Positions 17,445-27,000 of a stretch of DNA of 64,000 nt are shown in pieces (the first letter of the stretch is position 1; each line of letters starts with the position of its first letter). The position numbers were made by a program, and so were the translations under genes. Source of the DNA: Brachybacterium sp. EE-P12 (GTDB lineage: Bacteria > Actinomycetota > Actinomycetes > Actinomycetales > Dermabacteraceae); NCBI RefSeq assembly GCF_003711805.1, contig NZ_QXCP01000012.1, forward strand, positions 248,001 through 312,000, given 5' to 3'. Below the pieces are notes generated by a model, which saw nothing but the letters and a program-made list of their open reading frames with translations, made no database searches and was not told where the DNA came from.

Positions 17445-18920
17445 TCAGTCCCTGCCGAGGTCGTCGGGATGGCGGAACCGGGTGCGACGGGCCCGCACCG
17501 CGCTGTTGTAGAACCAGGTGATCACGTACAGCGCGAGGCCCACGAGCAGCAGCCCGCCGGCGATCACGTAGTTCTGCGTCGGCTGCGCGATCGGCGAGAC
17601 CAGCGCGAAGGATGTGATCGCACCGATCACCGCGAGCGCGGTCGGGGTGCGGAAGTGGCGCACGTCGACCTTGTCCTTGCGCAGCACGAGCACGGAGATG
17701 TTCACGAGCCCGAACACGGTCAGCAGCAGCAGGGCGGTCGTGCCGCCGAGCGCGGCGATGGTGTCCTCGGCGAGCACGTAGCGCACCGAGAGCACGAGCG
17801 CGACGGCGAGGACGGTGGAGAACACGATGCCGGCCCACGGGGTGCGACGCCCCTTCAGCACGCCGCGCAGGAAGCCCGGCAGCACGGCCTGCTTCGCCAT
17901 GCCGTACAGCAGGCGGGAGGCCATCATCATGTTGATCAGCACCGTGTTCGCGACGGCGAAGATCGAGATGAACGCGAAGATCGTGTCGATCGGGATCGCC
18001 GGGGCGCCCTCCTTGACCACCTCGAGCAGCGGGGTGGTCGACTCGGTGAGCTGGCCGATCGGCACCACCGCGACGGCGAGGATCGAGATCAGCACGTAGA
18101 TCACGCCCGTGATCGACAGGCCCGTGATGAGGGCGCGGGGGAAGTTCTTGACCGGATCGACGGTCTCCTCGGCCATGTTCACCGAGTCCTCGAAGCCGAC
18201 CATCGAGAAGAACGCGAGGGCGGTCGCGCCGATGATCGCCATGAACATGCCCTTCTCGTCCTGGGTCTCGAAGAGCACCACCCGCGAGAGGTCCGCCTTG
18301 CCCTCTCCGATGGCGAAGAAGCCGACGATGATCACCAGCGCGAGACCCGAGAGCTCGATGAAGGTCAGCACGACGTTCGCCTTGACGGACTCGGAGACGC
18401 CGCGCAGGTTGATCAGTGCGACGAGCACGAGGAACGCCAGCGCGATCGTCGTCGTGACCATCCCGGCCGCATCGCCCAGCGGCTCCTCGAGGGAGAAGGC
18501 CTTCAGCACGTTCTCCGCGAGGAAGATCGCGCTGGTGGAGGCCGAGGTGATGCCCGAGGAGAGCACCGCGAAGGTGACCATGAAGGTCAGGAAGTGGATG
18601 CCGAACGCCTTGTGCACGTACAGCGCCGCACCCGCCGCCTGCGGATACTTGGTGACCATCTCGACGTAGGACAGCGCCGAGACCATCGCGACGGCGAAGG
18701 CGATGAGGATCGGCAGCCAGCCGGCGCCGCCGACCTCGCCGGCGACCTTGCCGGTCAGCGAGTAGACGCCGGTGCCGAGGATGTCGCCGACGATGAACAG
18801 CAGCAGGAGCTTCGGCGTGATCGCCTTCTTGAGCTCGGGCTGGTCGGAGCCGGTGGACGGATCGCCGGCGGCGCCGGGATCGCCGGCGGCGGTCGGGGCG
18901 GTCTCGTGGGGCTCGCTCAT
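17445..18920 (-). CDS. APC family amino acid permease
   Basis: A 491-residue amino acid/polyamine/organocation transporter with about 12 helices. The first helix motif GDILGTGVYSLTGKVAGEVGG (shown in part: GDILGTGVYSL) is the substrate-carboxyl-binding unwound segment, and helix 6 carries FFSMVGFEDSVNMAEE. The ATG at 18920 has GGAGGAAT at ideal spacing. The substrate is unknown. It sits directly upstream of the universal stress protein gene on the same strand. Confidence 0.9.
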   Translation of the reverse strand: MSEPHETAPTAAGDPGAAGDPSTGSDQPELKKAITPKLLLLFIVGDILGTGVYSLTGKVAGEVGGAGWLPILIAFAVAMVSALSYVEMVTKYPQAAGAALYVHKAFGIHFLTFMVTFAVLSSGITSASTSAIFLAENVLKAFSLEEPLGDAAGMVTTTIALAFLVLVALINLRGVSESVKANVVLTFIELSGLALVIIVGFFAIGEGKADLSRVVLFETQDEKGMFMAIIGATALAFFSMVGFEDSVNMAEETVDPVKNFPRALITGLSITGVIYVLISILAVAVVPIGQLTESTTPLLEVVKEGAPAIPIDTIFAFISIFAVANTVLINMMMASRLLYGMAKQAVLPGFLRGVLKGRRTPWAGIVFSTVLAVALVLSVRYVLAEDTIAALGGTTALLLLTVFGLVNISVLVLRKDKVDVRHFRTPTALAVIGAITSFALVSPIAQPTQNYVIAGGLLLVGLALYVITWFYNSAVRARRTRFRHPDDLGRD

Positions 18921-19026
18921 GGGATTCCTCCCGGGGAAGACAGGGACAGGAGCCGCCGTCGAGGAGCGGCCGGCGGGCGACGGACGCCCACCGCCGAGGG
19001 GATCCCCGGACGACGGTGGAGGCACT

Positions 19027-20673
19027 CTACCGTGCGGTGACCGCGCTCACAGCACCTGCGTCCGCGCGGCGCTGCCCGCGGTCGCCGTCGTCATCGTCGT
19101 GGCCGTCGTGCTCGTCGTGGCCGTCGTGTTCGTCGTCGCCGTCGCCCTCGTCGTCGTGCCGGCGGGCGTCCAGGCGCAGGGTCTGGACCCACTGCCGGGA
19201 GGCGTCGGAGCTGATCGCCATCACGCCGAGCGCCGAGGCGCCCGCGCCGACCAGCAGCGAGTGGGCGACGTCGCCGCCCGCGGTGCTCGTCACGACCAGG
19301 CGCGCGAAGGCGTCGACCGTGAACAGGGCCATCAGCGCGATCCGCGCCCAGCGGCTGCGGCGCAGCACCCCGGCCTGCAGGAGGAGCAGCGCGAGCGCGA
19401 AGGCCGAGGCTCCCCAGATCGCCTCCGTCGAGGGCAGCACGAGCGCCGCGTCGGGGAAGCGCACGGTGGGGTCGACGCCGGTGCCGATCGCGAACCATGA
19501 GATCCCCACCAGCACGGCCTGCAGCAGCACGAGCAGCCCCGTGAACACGACAGACGGCGGCGGGACGTGGTGGTCCGCGGCCCGGGCGAGCACCTCGTGG
19601 ACGTCGTCGACCGTCCCGTGCCACTGGGCGGTGAGCTCGTCGGCGACCTCGGTGCGTCGGCCGGGGAAGCGGGTCGCGCTGAGCGCCGTCTGGGTCGCGG
19701 CCCGGGCACGGGCCTTCATGACGGAGCTGCCGGTGGGACGGTGGCGCGGGAGCATGATCGCGCTCGCGCCGTCCGAGCGCGAGGCGGCCCCGGCCACGTC
19801 GATCACGGGCAGGTCGCCGTCGGTGCTGATGCGGTCGCCCTGCCCGTTGCGATCGTGGTACGCGGTGGAGAACTCCTCGATCAGCTCGACCTCGACCTCC
19901 GGATCGGCGTAGCGGATCGTGTCCACGAGATAGTCGCGCTCGACGTCGATGTTCTCGTCGATGCGGTGAGTGACCTGCAGGGTGAAGAAGGAGAAGCCGA
20001 CGGCGCGGTCGTAGGACGCCGCCGCCAGCCAGTCCGAGCGGTACCCGCCCGGGAGCACGAAGCCGCGGGGCACCCGCCAGAAGCGCACGTGGTGGCGCTT
20101 GGCCGTCGTGCCGCCCACCTCCTGCTGATAGGTGAAGTCGTGCCTGCGCCCCATCAGGTACAGGTCCGAGACGGGAGCGGAGGGATAGGAGCGGCGCAGC
20201 AGCGTGGAGCGCACCATCGACCAGGCCGAGGACAGCGTCCGCTCCTCGGCGAGCACCCAGCCGGCCCGACGCATCGCCACGTGCAGATCCCGCTCGGGAC
20301 CGTCCAGCGCGATGTTGATCGGGTCCGAGAGCACGCCCTCCGTGGTGCGGGTGCGGCCCAGGAAGTAGTCCGGCAGGTAGATCCAGGTCATCAGCTGGTG
20401 CAGCCGCGGCAGCGTGATGTAGGTCAGCAGGATCCAGAAGCCCAGCAGGTAGAGCAGCCGCACCGGGGTCAGGGAGAACCCCTCGACCAGGTACAGCAGC
20501 GCCAGCCAGATCGAGACCACCACGCCCGCGGCGATGAAGAGGCTGTCCAGCAGGGCGTAGAGCTCGAAGCGGCGGCCGCGCGGGACGTGCCCGCGGGAGT
20601 GGTCGTAGCCCGGCGGCTCCGTGGGCACCGGTCGGCCCAGCGGGATCAGCCGGGAGGTCCGCGCCGGGGTCAC
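19027..20673 (-). CDS. LssY C-terminal domain membrane protein with acidic-His tail
   Basis: A 548-residue protein with two N-terminal membrane helices (about 42-100), a soluble LssY C-terminal-type domain (about 110-280), and four more helices at about 370-500. LssY domains are named after a Legionella type I secretion-linked protein; the biochemical function is unknown. Recognisable segments are DPINIALDGPERDL, AGWVLAEERTLSSAW, SDLYLMGRRHDFTYQQE and KRHHVRFWRVP. The tail (about residues 508-530) is a run of Asp, His, Glu and Gly built from an 18-bp DNA repeat, which could bind divalent metal. The start is GTG at 20673 with only a weak ribosome site. Confidence 0.75.
   Translation of the reverse strand: MTPARTSRLIPLGRPVPTEPPGYDHSRGHVPRGRRFELYALLDSLFIAAGVVVSIWLALLYLVEGFSLTPVRLLYLLGFWILLTYITLPRLHQLMTWIYLPDYFLGRTRTTEGVLSDPINIALDGPERDLHVAMRRAGWVLAEERTLSSAWSMVRSTLLRRSYPSAPVSDLYLMGRRHDFTYQQEVGGTTAKRHHVRFWRVPRGFVLPGGYRSDWLAAASYDRAVGFSFFTLQVTHRIDENIDVERDYLVDTIRYADPEVEVELIEEFSTAYHDRNGQGDRISTDGDLPVIDVAGAASRSDGASAIMLPRHRPTGSSVMKARARAATQTALSATRFPGRRTEVADELTAQWHGTVDDVHEVLARAADHHVPPPSVVFTGLLVLLQAVLVGISWFAIGTGVDPTVRFPDAALVLPSTEAIWGASAFALALLLLQAGVLRRSRWARIALMALFTVDAFARLVVTSTAGGDVAHSLLVGAGASALGVMAISSDASRQWVQTLRLDARRHDDEGDGDDEHDGHDEHDGHDDDDGDRGQRRADAGAVSAVTAR
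19095..19148. repeat. 18-bp in-frame repeat in the LssY protein tail
   Basis: Units at 19095 and 19113 differ by one base (CT versus TT at the end) and a diverged third starts at 19131. On the minus strand they encode a six-residue His/Asp/Glu/Gly period (EHDGHD). Confidence 0.85.
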
Positions 20674-20968
20674 CGCCGGCGTCCCGTGCTCGGCGACGTC
20701 ATGAGGACATCGTAGGGGGACGCGCTGTGGGTGCGCGTCCGGCCGGGAGGGCGGTTCGGCGGGGCCGGCGGGGCCGGCGGGCCGAACCGGATGAGCGGGC
20801 CGTGAAGCGGACCTGCCCGGCTGATCCGCACCGAGTGCTGCATCTGGACCGCTATGACAGCGTGATAGCGGTCCAGATGCAGCACTCGGAGCGCGGGAGG
20901 GCGGGAGGGCGGGTGCGCGGGGGCGCGGGAGGGCGGGAGGGCGGGTGCGGCCCCGGGAGGCGGATCCG
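20674..20968. other. Intergenic region with palindrome copy 1
   Basis: It separates the LssY-type gene from the stop of the efflux gene, both on the minus strand. It holds palindrome copy 1 (20831-20889) and a G-rich tract of GGCGGGAGG repeats (about 20890-20945). I see no gene in it. Confidence 0.6.
20831..20889. repeat. Palindromic element copy 1 (subtype A)
   Basis: A perfect 25-bp inverted repeat: left arm 20831-20855, beginning CCGAGTGCTGCATCTGGACC, and right arm 20865-20889, around the 9-base loop GACAGCGTG. It shares its core with copies at 22811, 27691, 56830 and 58526. It lies downstream of the efflux gene on the minus strand. There is no coding frame with a start, and no flanking target duplication is evident. 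Confidence 0.97.
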
Positions 20969-22768
20969 TCAGTCTCCGGACGGGACGGTGGCCGCGCCCT
21001 GTGCGGCCCGGCGCACGGCGAGGGCGCCGACGAGCCCCAGCAGCAGGAAACCGGCCGCCCCGGCCATCGCGATCCGCGCGCCGTCGGTGAAGACGAGCTC
21101 GAGCTGGTCGATGACGCCCGGGGCCATGCCCTGGCCGCGCAGCGCGGGCAGGATCGAGCCGGCCGAGTCCGTCAGCTGCTGTCCGAATCCGGCCGCCTGA
21201 CCCGTGAGGTCGTCGGTGCGGGCGGAGAGCCCGGCGGCCAGGAGCGCACCGGAGACCGCGGTGCCCAGCGCCGTGCCGAGCTGGCGCACGGTGGACTGCG
21301 TGGCCGACCCCTGCCCGGACTGCTCGGGAGGGACCGGGGCGAGCACGGTCGAGGTCAGCTGCGCCGAGGCGAGGCCCAGGCCCAGCCCGTAGACCACGAG
21401 GATCCCGATCAGCAGCAGCACGGGCGAGGCGGGGGCGAGCACGAGCGCGAGCACGCCCACCCCGACCACTTCGAGACCGAGCCCCACCAGCACGGTGCCG
21501 GGCGCGCCGATCGCCGCGGCCAGATGCCGGGCCAGCGTGCCGGAGAGGAACGCCCCGCCGGCCATCGCGGCGAGCACACCGCCGGACTGCAGGGCGCCGA
21601 GGCCCTGGACGTCCACGAGATACAGCGGCAGCACGAACAGCAGCCCGAACTCCCCCACCGCCACGGCGCCGGCGGTCACGTTGCCCCAGGCGAAGGCCGG
21701 GAGGCGGAACAGGTCGAGGTCCAGCAGCACCGCCTGGCCGCGGGCTCCGCGGCGGCGCTCCCACAGCACGAAGGCGAGGAGCAGCAGCAGTCCCGCGGCC
21801 AGCACCAGCGGGGCGAGGGAGAGGCCGGCCGGGCCGTGCAGCTCGCGCCCGCCCAGGGCGAGCGGTGCCTGCTCGCCCCACCAGCCCAGCGTGGTCGCCT
21901 CGATGATGCCGAAGACGAGCAGGCCGAGCGCGCCCGCGCTGAGCACCGCGCCGAGCAGGTCGAGCCCGCGCCGCGCCGCGAGCCGCGACGAGGCCCCGCC
22001 GTCGGCCGTCCCGTCGTCGACCGTCCTGCCGTCGGCCGTCCTGCCCGCGTCGCCCTCCTCGCGGCTCTCCCGCACCCAGGCGAGGGCGCCGGCGATCACC
22101 GCGATGCCCACCGGCACGTTGACCGCGAAGATCCACGGCCAGGAGAAGCTGCTGGTGAGCCAGCCGCCGAGGAGCGGACCGAGAGCAGCCGCGCCCGCCA
22201 TCACCGCGCCCCACACCCCGAACGCCGCGGCGCGCTCGCGGCCGCGGAAGGTCGCGTTCACGCTCGAGAGGGTCGACGGGAGGATCGCCGCGCCGCCGAC
22301 GCCCTGGAGCAGGCGCGCCGCGATCAGCGTGCCGCCGGAGCTCGAGAGCGCGGCGAGCACCGAGGCGAGCACGAACACTCCCACCCCGGCGATCAGCAGG
22401 CGACGCCTGCCCAGCCGGTCGCCGAGCCGGCCCGCGATCAGCAGCAGCGCGGACAGCACGACCGCGTAGCTGGTGGTGACCCACTGGGCGTCGGTGAGGT
22501 CGAGGGAGAGGTCGGAGATGATCGTCGGCAGGGACACGGCGACGATGGACCCGTCGATCACGATCAGCGCGAGCCCCGCGGCGAGCACGCCGAGGGCCTT
22601 CCAGCGGTGGGGGTCCGGGGTCGAGAGCGCGGCCGACGGGGCTGCGTGGTCTGGGGTCGTGGATGCGGAGGACGGTGACGGGGTCGCGGCCTCGGCCGTG
22701 GCCCCGTGCCGGGAGGGGCTCGGTGTCGTCATGCCTCCACGATATGACGTGCCGTCAGAATCCTCCAT
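20969..22768 (-). CDS. DHA2 family (EmrB/QacA) drug efflux MFS transporter
   Basis: A 14-helix drug:H+ antiporter of 587-599 residues. It probably extrudes hydrophobic or cationic toxins; the substrate is unknown. Motif A appears as GRLGDRLGRRRLLIAG after helix 2, with LLQGVGGAAILPSTLS in helix 4 and GPLLGGWLTSSFSWPWIFAVN across helix 5 (split as GPLLGGWLT and SFSWPWIFAVN). Two starts compete: ATG 22768 with AAAGGA close by, or ATG 22732 with GGAGG almost touching it. A TGACG/CGTCA palindrome lies between them, so if 22732 is used the site sits in the leader and could be an operator. Palindromic elements flank the gene on both sides. Confidence 0.92.
   Translation of the reverse strand: MEDSDGTSYRGGMTTPSPSRHGATAEAATPSPSSASTTPDHAAPSAALSTPDPHRWKALGVLAAGLALIVIDGSIVAVSLPTIISDLSLDLTDAQWVTTSYAVVLSALLLIAGRLGDRLGRRRLLIAGVGVFVLASVLAALSSSGGTLIAARLLQGVGGAAILPSTLSSVNATFRGRERAAAFGVWGAVMAGAAALGPLLGGWLTSSFSWPWIFAVNVPVGIAVIAGALAWVRESREEGDAGRTADGRTVDDGTADGGASSRLAARRGLDLLGAVLSAGALGLLVFGIIEATTLGWWGEQAPLALGGRELHGPAGLSLAPLVLAAGLLLLLAFVLWERRRGARGQAVLLDLDLFRLPAFAWGNVTAGAVAVGEFGLLFVLPLYLVDVQGLGALQSGGVLAAMAGGAFLSGTLARHLAAAIGAPGTVLVGLGLEVVGVGVLALVLAPASPVLLLIGILVVYGLGLGLASAQLTSTVLAPVPPEQSGQGSATQSTVRQLGTALGTAVSGALLAAGLSARTDDLTGQAAGFGQQLTDSAGSILPALRGQGMAPGVIDQLELVFTDGARIAMAGAAGFLLLGLVGALAVRRAAQGAATVPSGD
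22745..22757. promoter_or_regulatory. Candidate operator TGACG-N3-CGTCA
   Basis: TGACGTGCCGTCA is a 5-3-5 inverted repeat at the 5' end of the efflux gene, between its two possible start codons. Drug efflux genes are often repressed by TetR or MarR proteins binding such sites, but no such regulator is adjacent. Confidence 0.35.
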
Positions 22769-22810
22769 CGTCCTTTCGGTGGATCCTGTGCTCGGGGCAG
22801 CGGCTCTGCA

Positions 22811-22869
22811 CCGAGTGCTGCATCTGGACCGCTACGACAGCGTGATAACGGTCCAGATGCAGCACTCGG
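22811..22869. repeat. Palindromic element copy 2 (subtype A, two stem mismatches)
   Basis: Same 59-bp layout and nearly the same loop as copy 1. It differs at 22835 (T to C) and 22848 (G to A), which unpair two stem positions near the loop. It lies in the divergent upstream region of the efflux and aldo/keto reductase genes, so it cannot be a simple terminator. Confidence 0.96.
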
Positions 22870-22984
22870 CGCACGTCGGTGGCGGACGGGGAGGGCAGGC
22901 ACGTCGACGGCGCGGCGTTCACACTCGGGCAAGCGCACTCCGGCGCACCGTAGGCTGGTCACGACCCCGAGGAGAGGAAGCTCC

Positions 22985-23827
22985 ATGTCCACATCGCATC
23001 CCGTCGTCCCGGCCCTCGACCTCCGCGGCGGCCGGCCGATCCCGCAGCTCGGCTACGGCGTGTTCAAGGTCGATCCCGACATCGCCGCCGACGTCACCGC
23101 GCAGGCCCTCGCCACCGGCTACCGCCACATCGACACCGCGAAGATCTACGGCAACGAGGAGGGCGTCGGCCGCGCGATCGCCGAGTCCGGGATCCCGCGC
23201 GAGCAGCTGTTCGTGACCACGAAGCTGTGGGACGACGCCCACGCCTTCGACGACGCGATCGCCGCGTGCGAGGCGTCCCTCGAGCGGCTCGGCCTGGACT
23301 ACGTGGATCTCTACCTCGTGCACTGGGCGGTGCCCTCGCAGGGGCAGTACGTCGAGGCGTGGAAGGCGCTGATCGCCCTGCAGGAGCGCGGCCTGGTCCG
23401 CTCGATCGGCGTCTCGAACTTCCCGAAGGAGCAGCTCGCGGAGATCATCGAGGCCACCGGGGTCGTCCCGGCGATCCACCAGATCGAGCTGCACCCCTAC
23501 TTCCAGCAGCGCGAGCTGCGCGCGATCCACGAGGACAAGGGGATCCTCACCGAGTCGTGGGGGCCGCTGGGCCAGGGCAAGTCGGACCTGCTCGAGAACC
23601 CGGCGGTCACCGCGATCGCCGAGGCGCACAGCGCCTCCCCCGCGCAGGTGGTGCTCGCCTGGCACCTCGCCCACGGCATCGTGACGATCCCGAAGTCGGT
23701 GACGCCCTCGCGGATCGTCGAGAACCTCGCCGCGGTCGAGCTGACGCTCACGGCCGACGAGGTCGCGGCGATCGACGCGCTGGACCGCGCGGACGGCCGC
23801 GGCGGGACGGACCCGGCGAGCAGGTGA
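22985..23827 (+). CDS. Aldo/keto reductase (AKR5-like)
   Basis: A 280-residue NADPH-dependent oxidoreductase of the 2,5-diketo-gluconate reductase-like branch. The catalytic tetrad is Asp50 and Tyr55 (HIDTAKIYGNEEGVG), Lys80 (VTTKLWDD) and His113 (LVHWAVP). The cofactor segment IPKSVTPSRIVENL is near the C-terminus. Typical substrates are aldehydes, methylglyoxal and sugar ketones. A GAGGAGAGGAAG ribosome site precedes the ATG. It is monocistronic. Confidence 0.95.
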   Translation: MSTSHPVVPALDLRGGRPIPQLGYGVFKVDPDIAADVTAQALATGYRHIDTAKIYGNEEGVGRAIAESGIPREQLFVTTKLWDDAHAFDDAIAACEASLERLGLDYVDLYLVHWAVPSQGQYVEAWKALIALQERGLVRSIGVSNFPKEQLAEIIEATGVVPAIHQIELHPYFQQRELRAIHEDKGILTESWGPLGQGKSDLLENPAVTAIAEAHSASPAQVVLAWHLAHGIVTIPKSVTPSRIVENLAAVELTLTADEVAAIDALDRADGRGGTDPASR

Positions 23828-23884
23828 GCCGCTGACCGTGCGGGGCCATCGACCGAGCGTCGGCGGCCCCGTCCGCGCGGGGAG

Positions 23885-23901
23885 CGCCCGTCTTTCGGGC
23901 G
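23885..23901 (+). terminator. Hairpin after aldo/keto reductase
   Basis: CGCCCG and CGGGCG arms around TCTTT, followed by GCGTTTCC. It lies about 58 bp beyond the reductase stop. The stem is short, so confidence is moderate. Confidence 0.45.
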
Positions 23902-23987
23902 GCGTTTCCCCGAGGCCGGGGCATGGGCGAGACTCGACCGGTGCACGGGGGTCGTGCGCACAGGGGTGAGCGAGAGGGGAGCGCGCG

Positions 23988-24056
23988 ATGCATGACGCCG
24001 CAGCAGTCCGGACCGACACGGGAGAGGGCGGCGTCACGTCGCCGGTGACGGCATGA
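23988..24056 (+). CDS. Putative 22-residue upstream ORF
   Basis: ATG at 23988 with GAGAGGGGAG six bases upstream opens a 22-codon frame (MHDAAAVRTDTGEGG...). Its TGA stop at 24054-24056 overlaps the ATG of the 1188-residue gene as ATGA. The large gene itself has no convincing ribosome site, so translational coupling through this small frame would explain its expression. It might be a leader peptide or a chance frame; there is no protein evidence. Confidence 0.35.
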   Translation: MHDAAAVRTDTGEGGVTSPVTA

Positions 24057-27000
24057 GCGAGGCGCAGGCCCCGGCCCCTCGACGCCTCCGCCGCCTGCTC
24101 GTGATCGTCGGCGCGGCGGTCGTGACTCTCGCGGTCGTGATCGGCGTGATCGCCCTGGGCGGGAACGGTCCGGGACCCTCGCGCGCCGTGGCGGACATGG
24201 GCAGCACCGAGATCTCCGGGTCCGAGCCCGACGACTCCGACGCCCCCGCCGAGGCCGACGTGGACCTGCCCGCCGGGACCGCCGACATCGACGTCGCAGG
24301 CTCGGACGCGCAGGGGACCGCGCTCGTCCGCGCGAGCGTCGATCCCGCCGAGGACGTCGAGCTGTCCGAAGGCGGCTCCGCCTTCCTCACCGCCGCCGGC
24401 GGCAGCGGCACCGTGTCCGCGACCACCTTCGTCCCCGTCCGGGACGGGGCGATCACGGTGGGCTCCTCCGCCGCAATCTCGGTGCACCTCGAGGTCCTGG
24501 CGCTGTTCGACGGCGATGCCGACACCGCGGGATCGCTGCGCCTGCTCCCCGCCCCCGTCACGGTCGTCGACACGGAAGACGGGGTGGGCTCCGAGGACCT
24601 CACCACCGCGATGGACGTCCACGTCAACGGCTACGCCGCACCTCAGGGGACCCCGCACGTGCTCGCCCGCCTCACCGCGACGTTCGACGAGCCGGCCGCC
24701 GTGACCCTGTCCGAGCAGACGGTGCGGTTCCCCGCCGGCACCTCCACGACCACCTCGGTGCTCGCCACGGCCGAGGACGTCATCACCCTCTCCGCCGAGA
24801 GTCCCGGCGAGCTGAGGATCGACGTGATCGGCCACGTGACGGCGACGGACGGCACCGCCCGGACCGGCGCCGGCGGCGACTCGACCACCGCCGGTGCCGT
24901 GATGGGGCTCGCGGGCGAAGCACCCCAGGACCTCTCCTTCGCACCGGACGCCCCCGCGGAGGTGGACCTCGGCGATCTGCACGCCACCGCGATGATCGGG
25001 CTGCTCTCCCCCGACTCCGGTGCGGCCGGCTCGATCACCAGCACCTACGACGACAACGCCCAGCACCAGGGCACCGCCGTGACCGCCGAGGCCGAGCGCG
25101 CCGGCGAGCTGGTCATCGTCGACGGGAACTCCCCCGAGCTGTCGGCCGACGTGGACGTGCAGGCGGAGTTCCTGCCCGTCGCGATCGTGCAGCCGCACGA
25201 GGTCCTGGCCGGCCAGGACGTCGACGTCACGATCGATTCCTTCCCCGAGCTCGAGGCGGATGCCGAGAACGGGGTGCTCCGCTTCTCGGGGACGTTCCGC
25301 GCCCCGCATCGGATCGCGGCGATCCGCGTCGAGATCGACGGCGAGCAGGTCGCCGCCGGTGCCGCGCTGCGCCTCGACGGCAACGGCGGCACCTGGCACC
25401 AGGACGTCATCCCCTCGACGAGCGGGCCGACGGAGGTCGTGGTCACCGCCGAGGACGTCGGCGGGACGACGGCCACCGCGACCTGGGACGGCACCGTGAC
25501 CGTGCCCGCCGACGACGAGGTGGTGCTCTCACCGCAGGCGAGGATCCTCACCGAGGAGGAGACGGGCGGCATGACCGAGGAGAGCGCGGCGGTGCTCTCC
25601 TCCGCGGACGCACCGAGCTACGGAATCGGCGATGCCGTGGTCGCGGGTGCTTCCGACACCCTGCCGGAGGGCGTGCTCGGGCAGGTGCTCGCGATCCGCT
25701 ACGAGGAGGGGCGCTGGCTGACGGTGCTCGGCCCCGCGACCCTCGGCAACGTCATCCTCCAGGGAGACTTCGACCTGGTCCTGGACCGCACCGACTCCGA
25801 TGCGGTCGTCCAGCGGGACGCAGACGGCGACGAGCAGGAGCTGTCCACGGGCACCGCGGGGACGGCGGTCGGCGGGGGCGGCGCTGCGACGGGCGTCCCC
25901 GCGGGTGGTGCGGCAGGAGCCGGCGGCGCCGGCGCGTCGGGGGTGCCTGTCGGCGGCGCGGCCCCGCTCGCACCCCGACCGCGGACGGACGGATCGGCGG
26001 GCGAGCCGCGAGAGCTCGACAGCGACGAGACGTACAACCTGATCACGCACACCTGCGACGAGGACCTCGAGGAGATCCCGCTGGCCTCCGAGGACACCGA
26101 GACCACCTCGGCCGACGGCCTGTGGACGCTGACGGGATCCACGAAGCTCGACGCCTCGGTGACCTGCGAGGCGAAGCTCGGCGTGCGGATCGCGTACAGC
26201 GCCGTCTACAAGCCCGAGGGCGTGATCGGCGTCGGCCTCGACGCCGTCGACCTCATGGGGGCCACCGGCATCCTCTCCGAGGACGAGGCGAAGACCCTCG
26301 ACGGCGTCCTGACCACCGCCGGCTCCCTCTACGAGAGCGACTGGACCATGAGCACCTCGCTGCTGGGCACGGCCGAGGCCCAGCTCGAGCTCACCGGCAG
26401 CGTGAAGGGTGAGATCGCGACGGTCGACGAGGAGCTCGAGGCCCACCTGCCCCTGGCGCGCACCACGTTCACCCTCGGGCCCGTCCCCGTCACCCTGGAC
26501 GGGGACGTGACGCTCACCCCGCGCCTCTCGCTCGAGGCGGAAGGCGAGCTGGAGCAGACCACCGCGTTCTCGGGCCGAGTGGAATCCGGGCTCACGCTCG
26601 AGCGCGGCGAGGGCATCGCCCCGCTCTCCTCGCTGGAGACCGACCTGACGGCGACGGCCTCCGGGACGATGAGCTCGACGGCGACCGCGGCCCTCGCCGT
26701 GACACCCTCGCTGACGCTGTACAAGTCGATGTCCCTCTCCCTCACCGCCTCGCCGACCGCGACGGCGACCGCCACGGGCACGTTCGAGGCCTCCGACGGC
26801 GGTGCGCTCTCGCTCAGCGACCAGGACGCCGTGACCGAGGGCGCCCGCGAACGCTCCCTGGAGCTGACCACCTCGGGCAGTCGCTTCCTCGACCTCGAGG
26901 GCTCGTTCTCGATCGGCCTGGACCTCGAGCGTGAGCTCGCGGCCTTCCCCCGGATCCTCTCCGTGCTAGAGGATGCGGGCGTCCCCCTCGAGGTCACGAT

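Noticed and set aside
20831..20889. Palindrome family as a CRISPR repeat
   Set aside because: Copies are kilobases apart, with no regular spacers and no cas genes.
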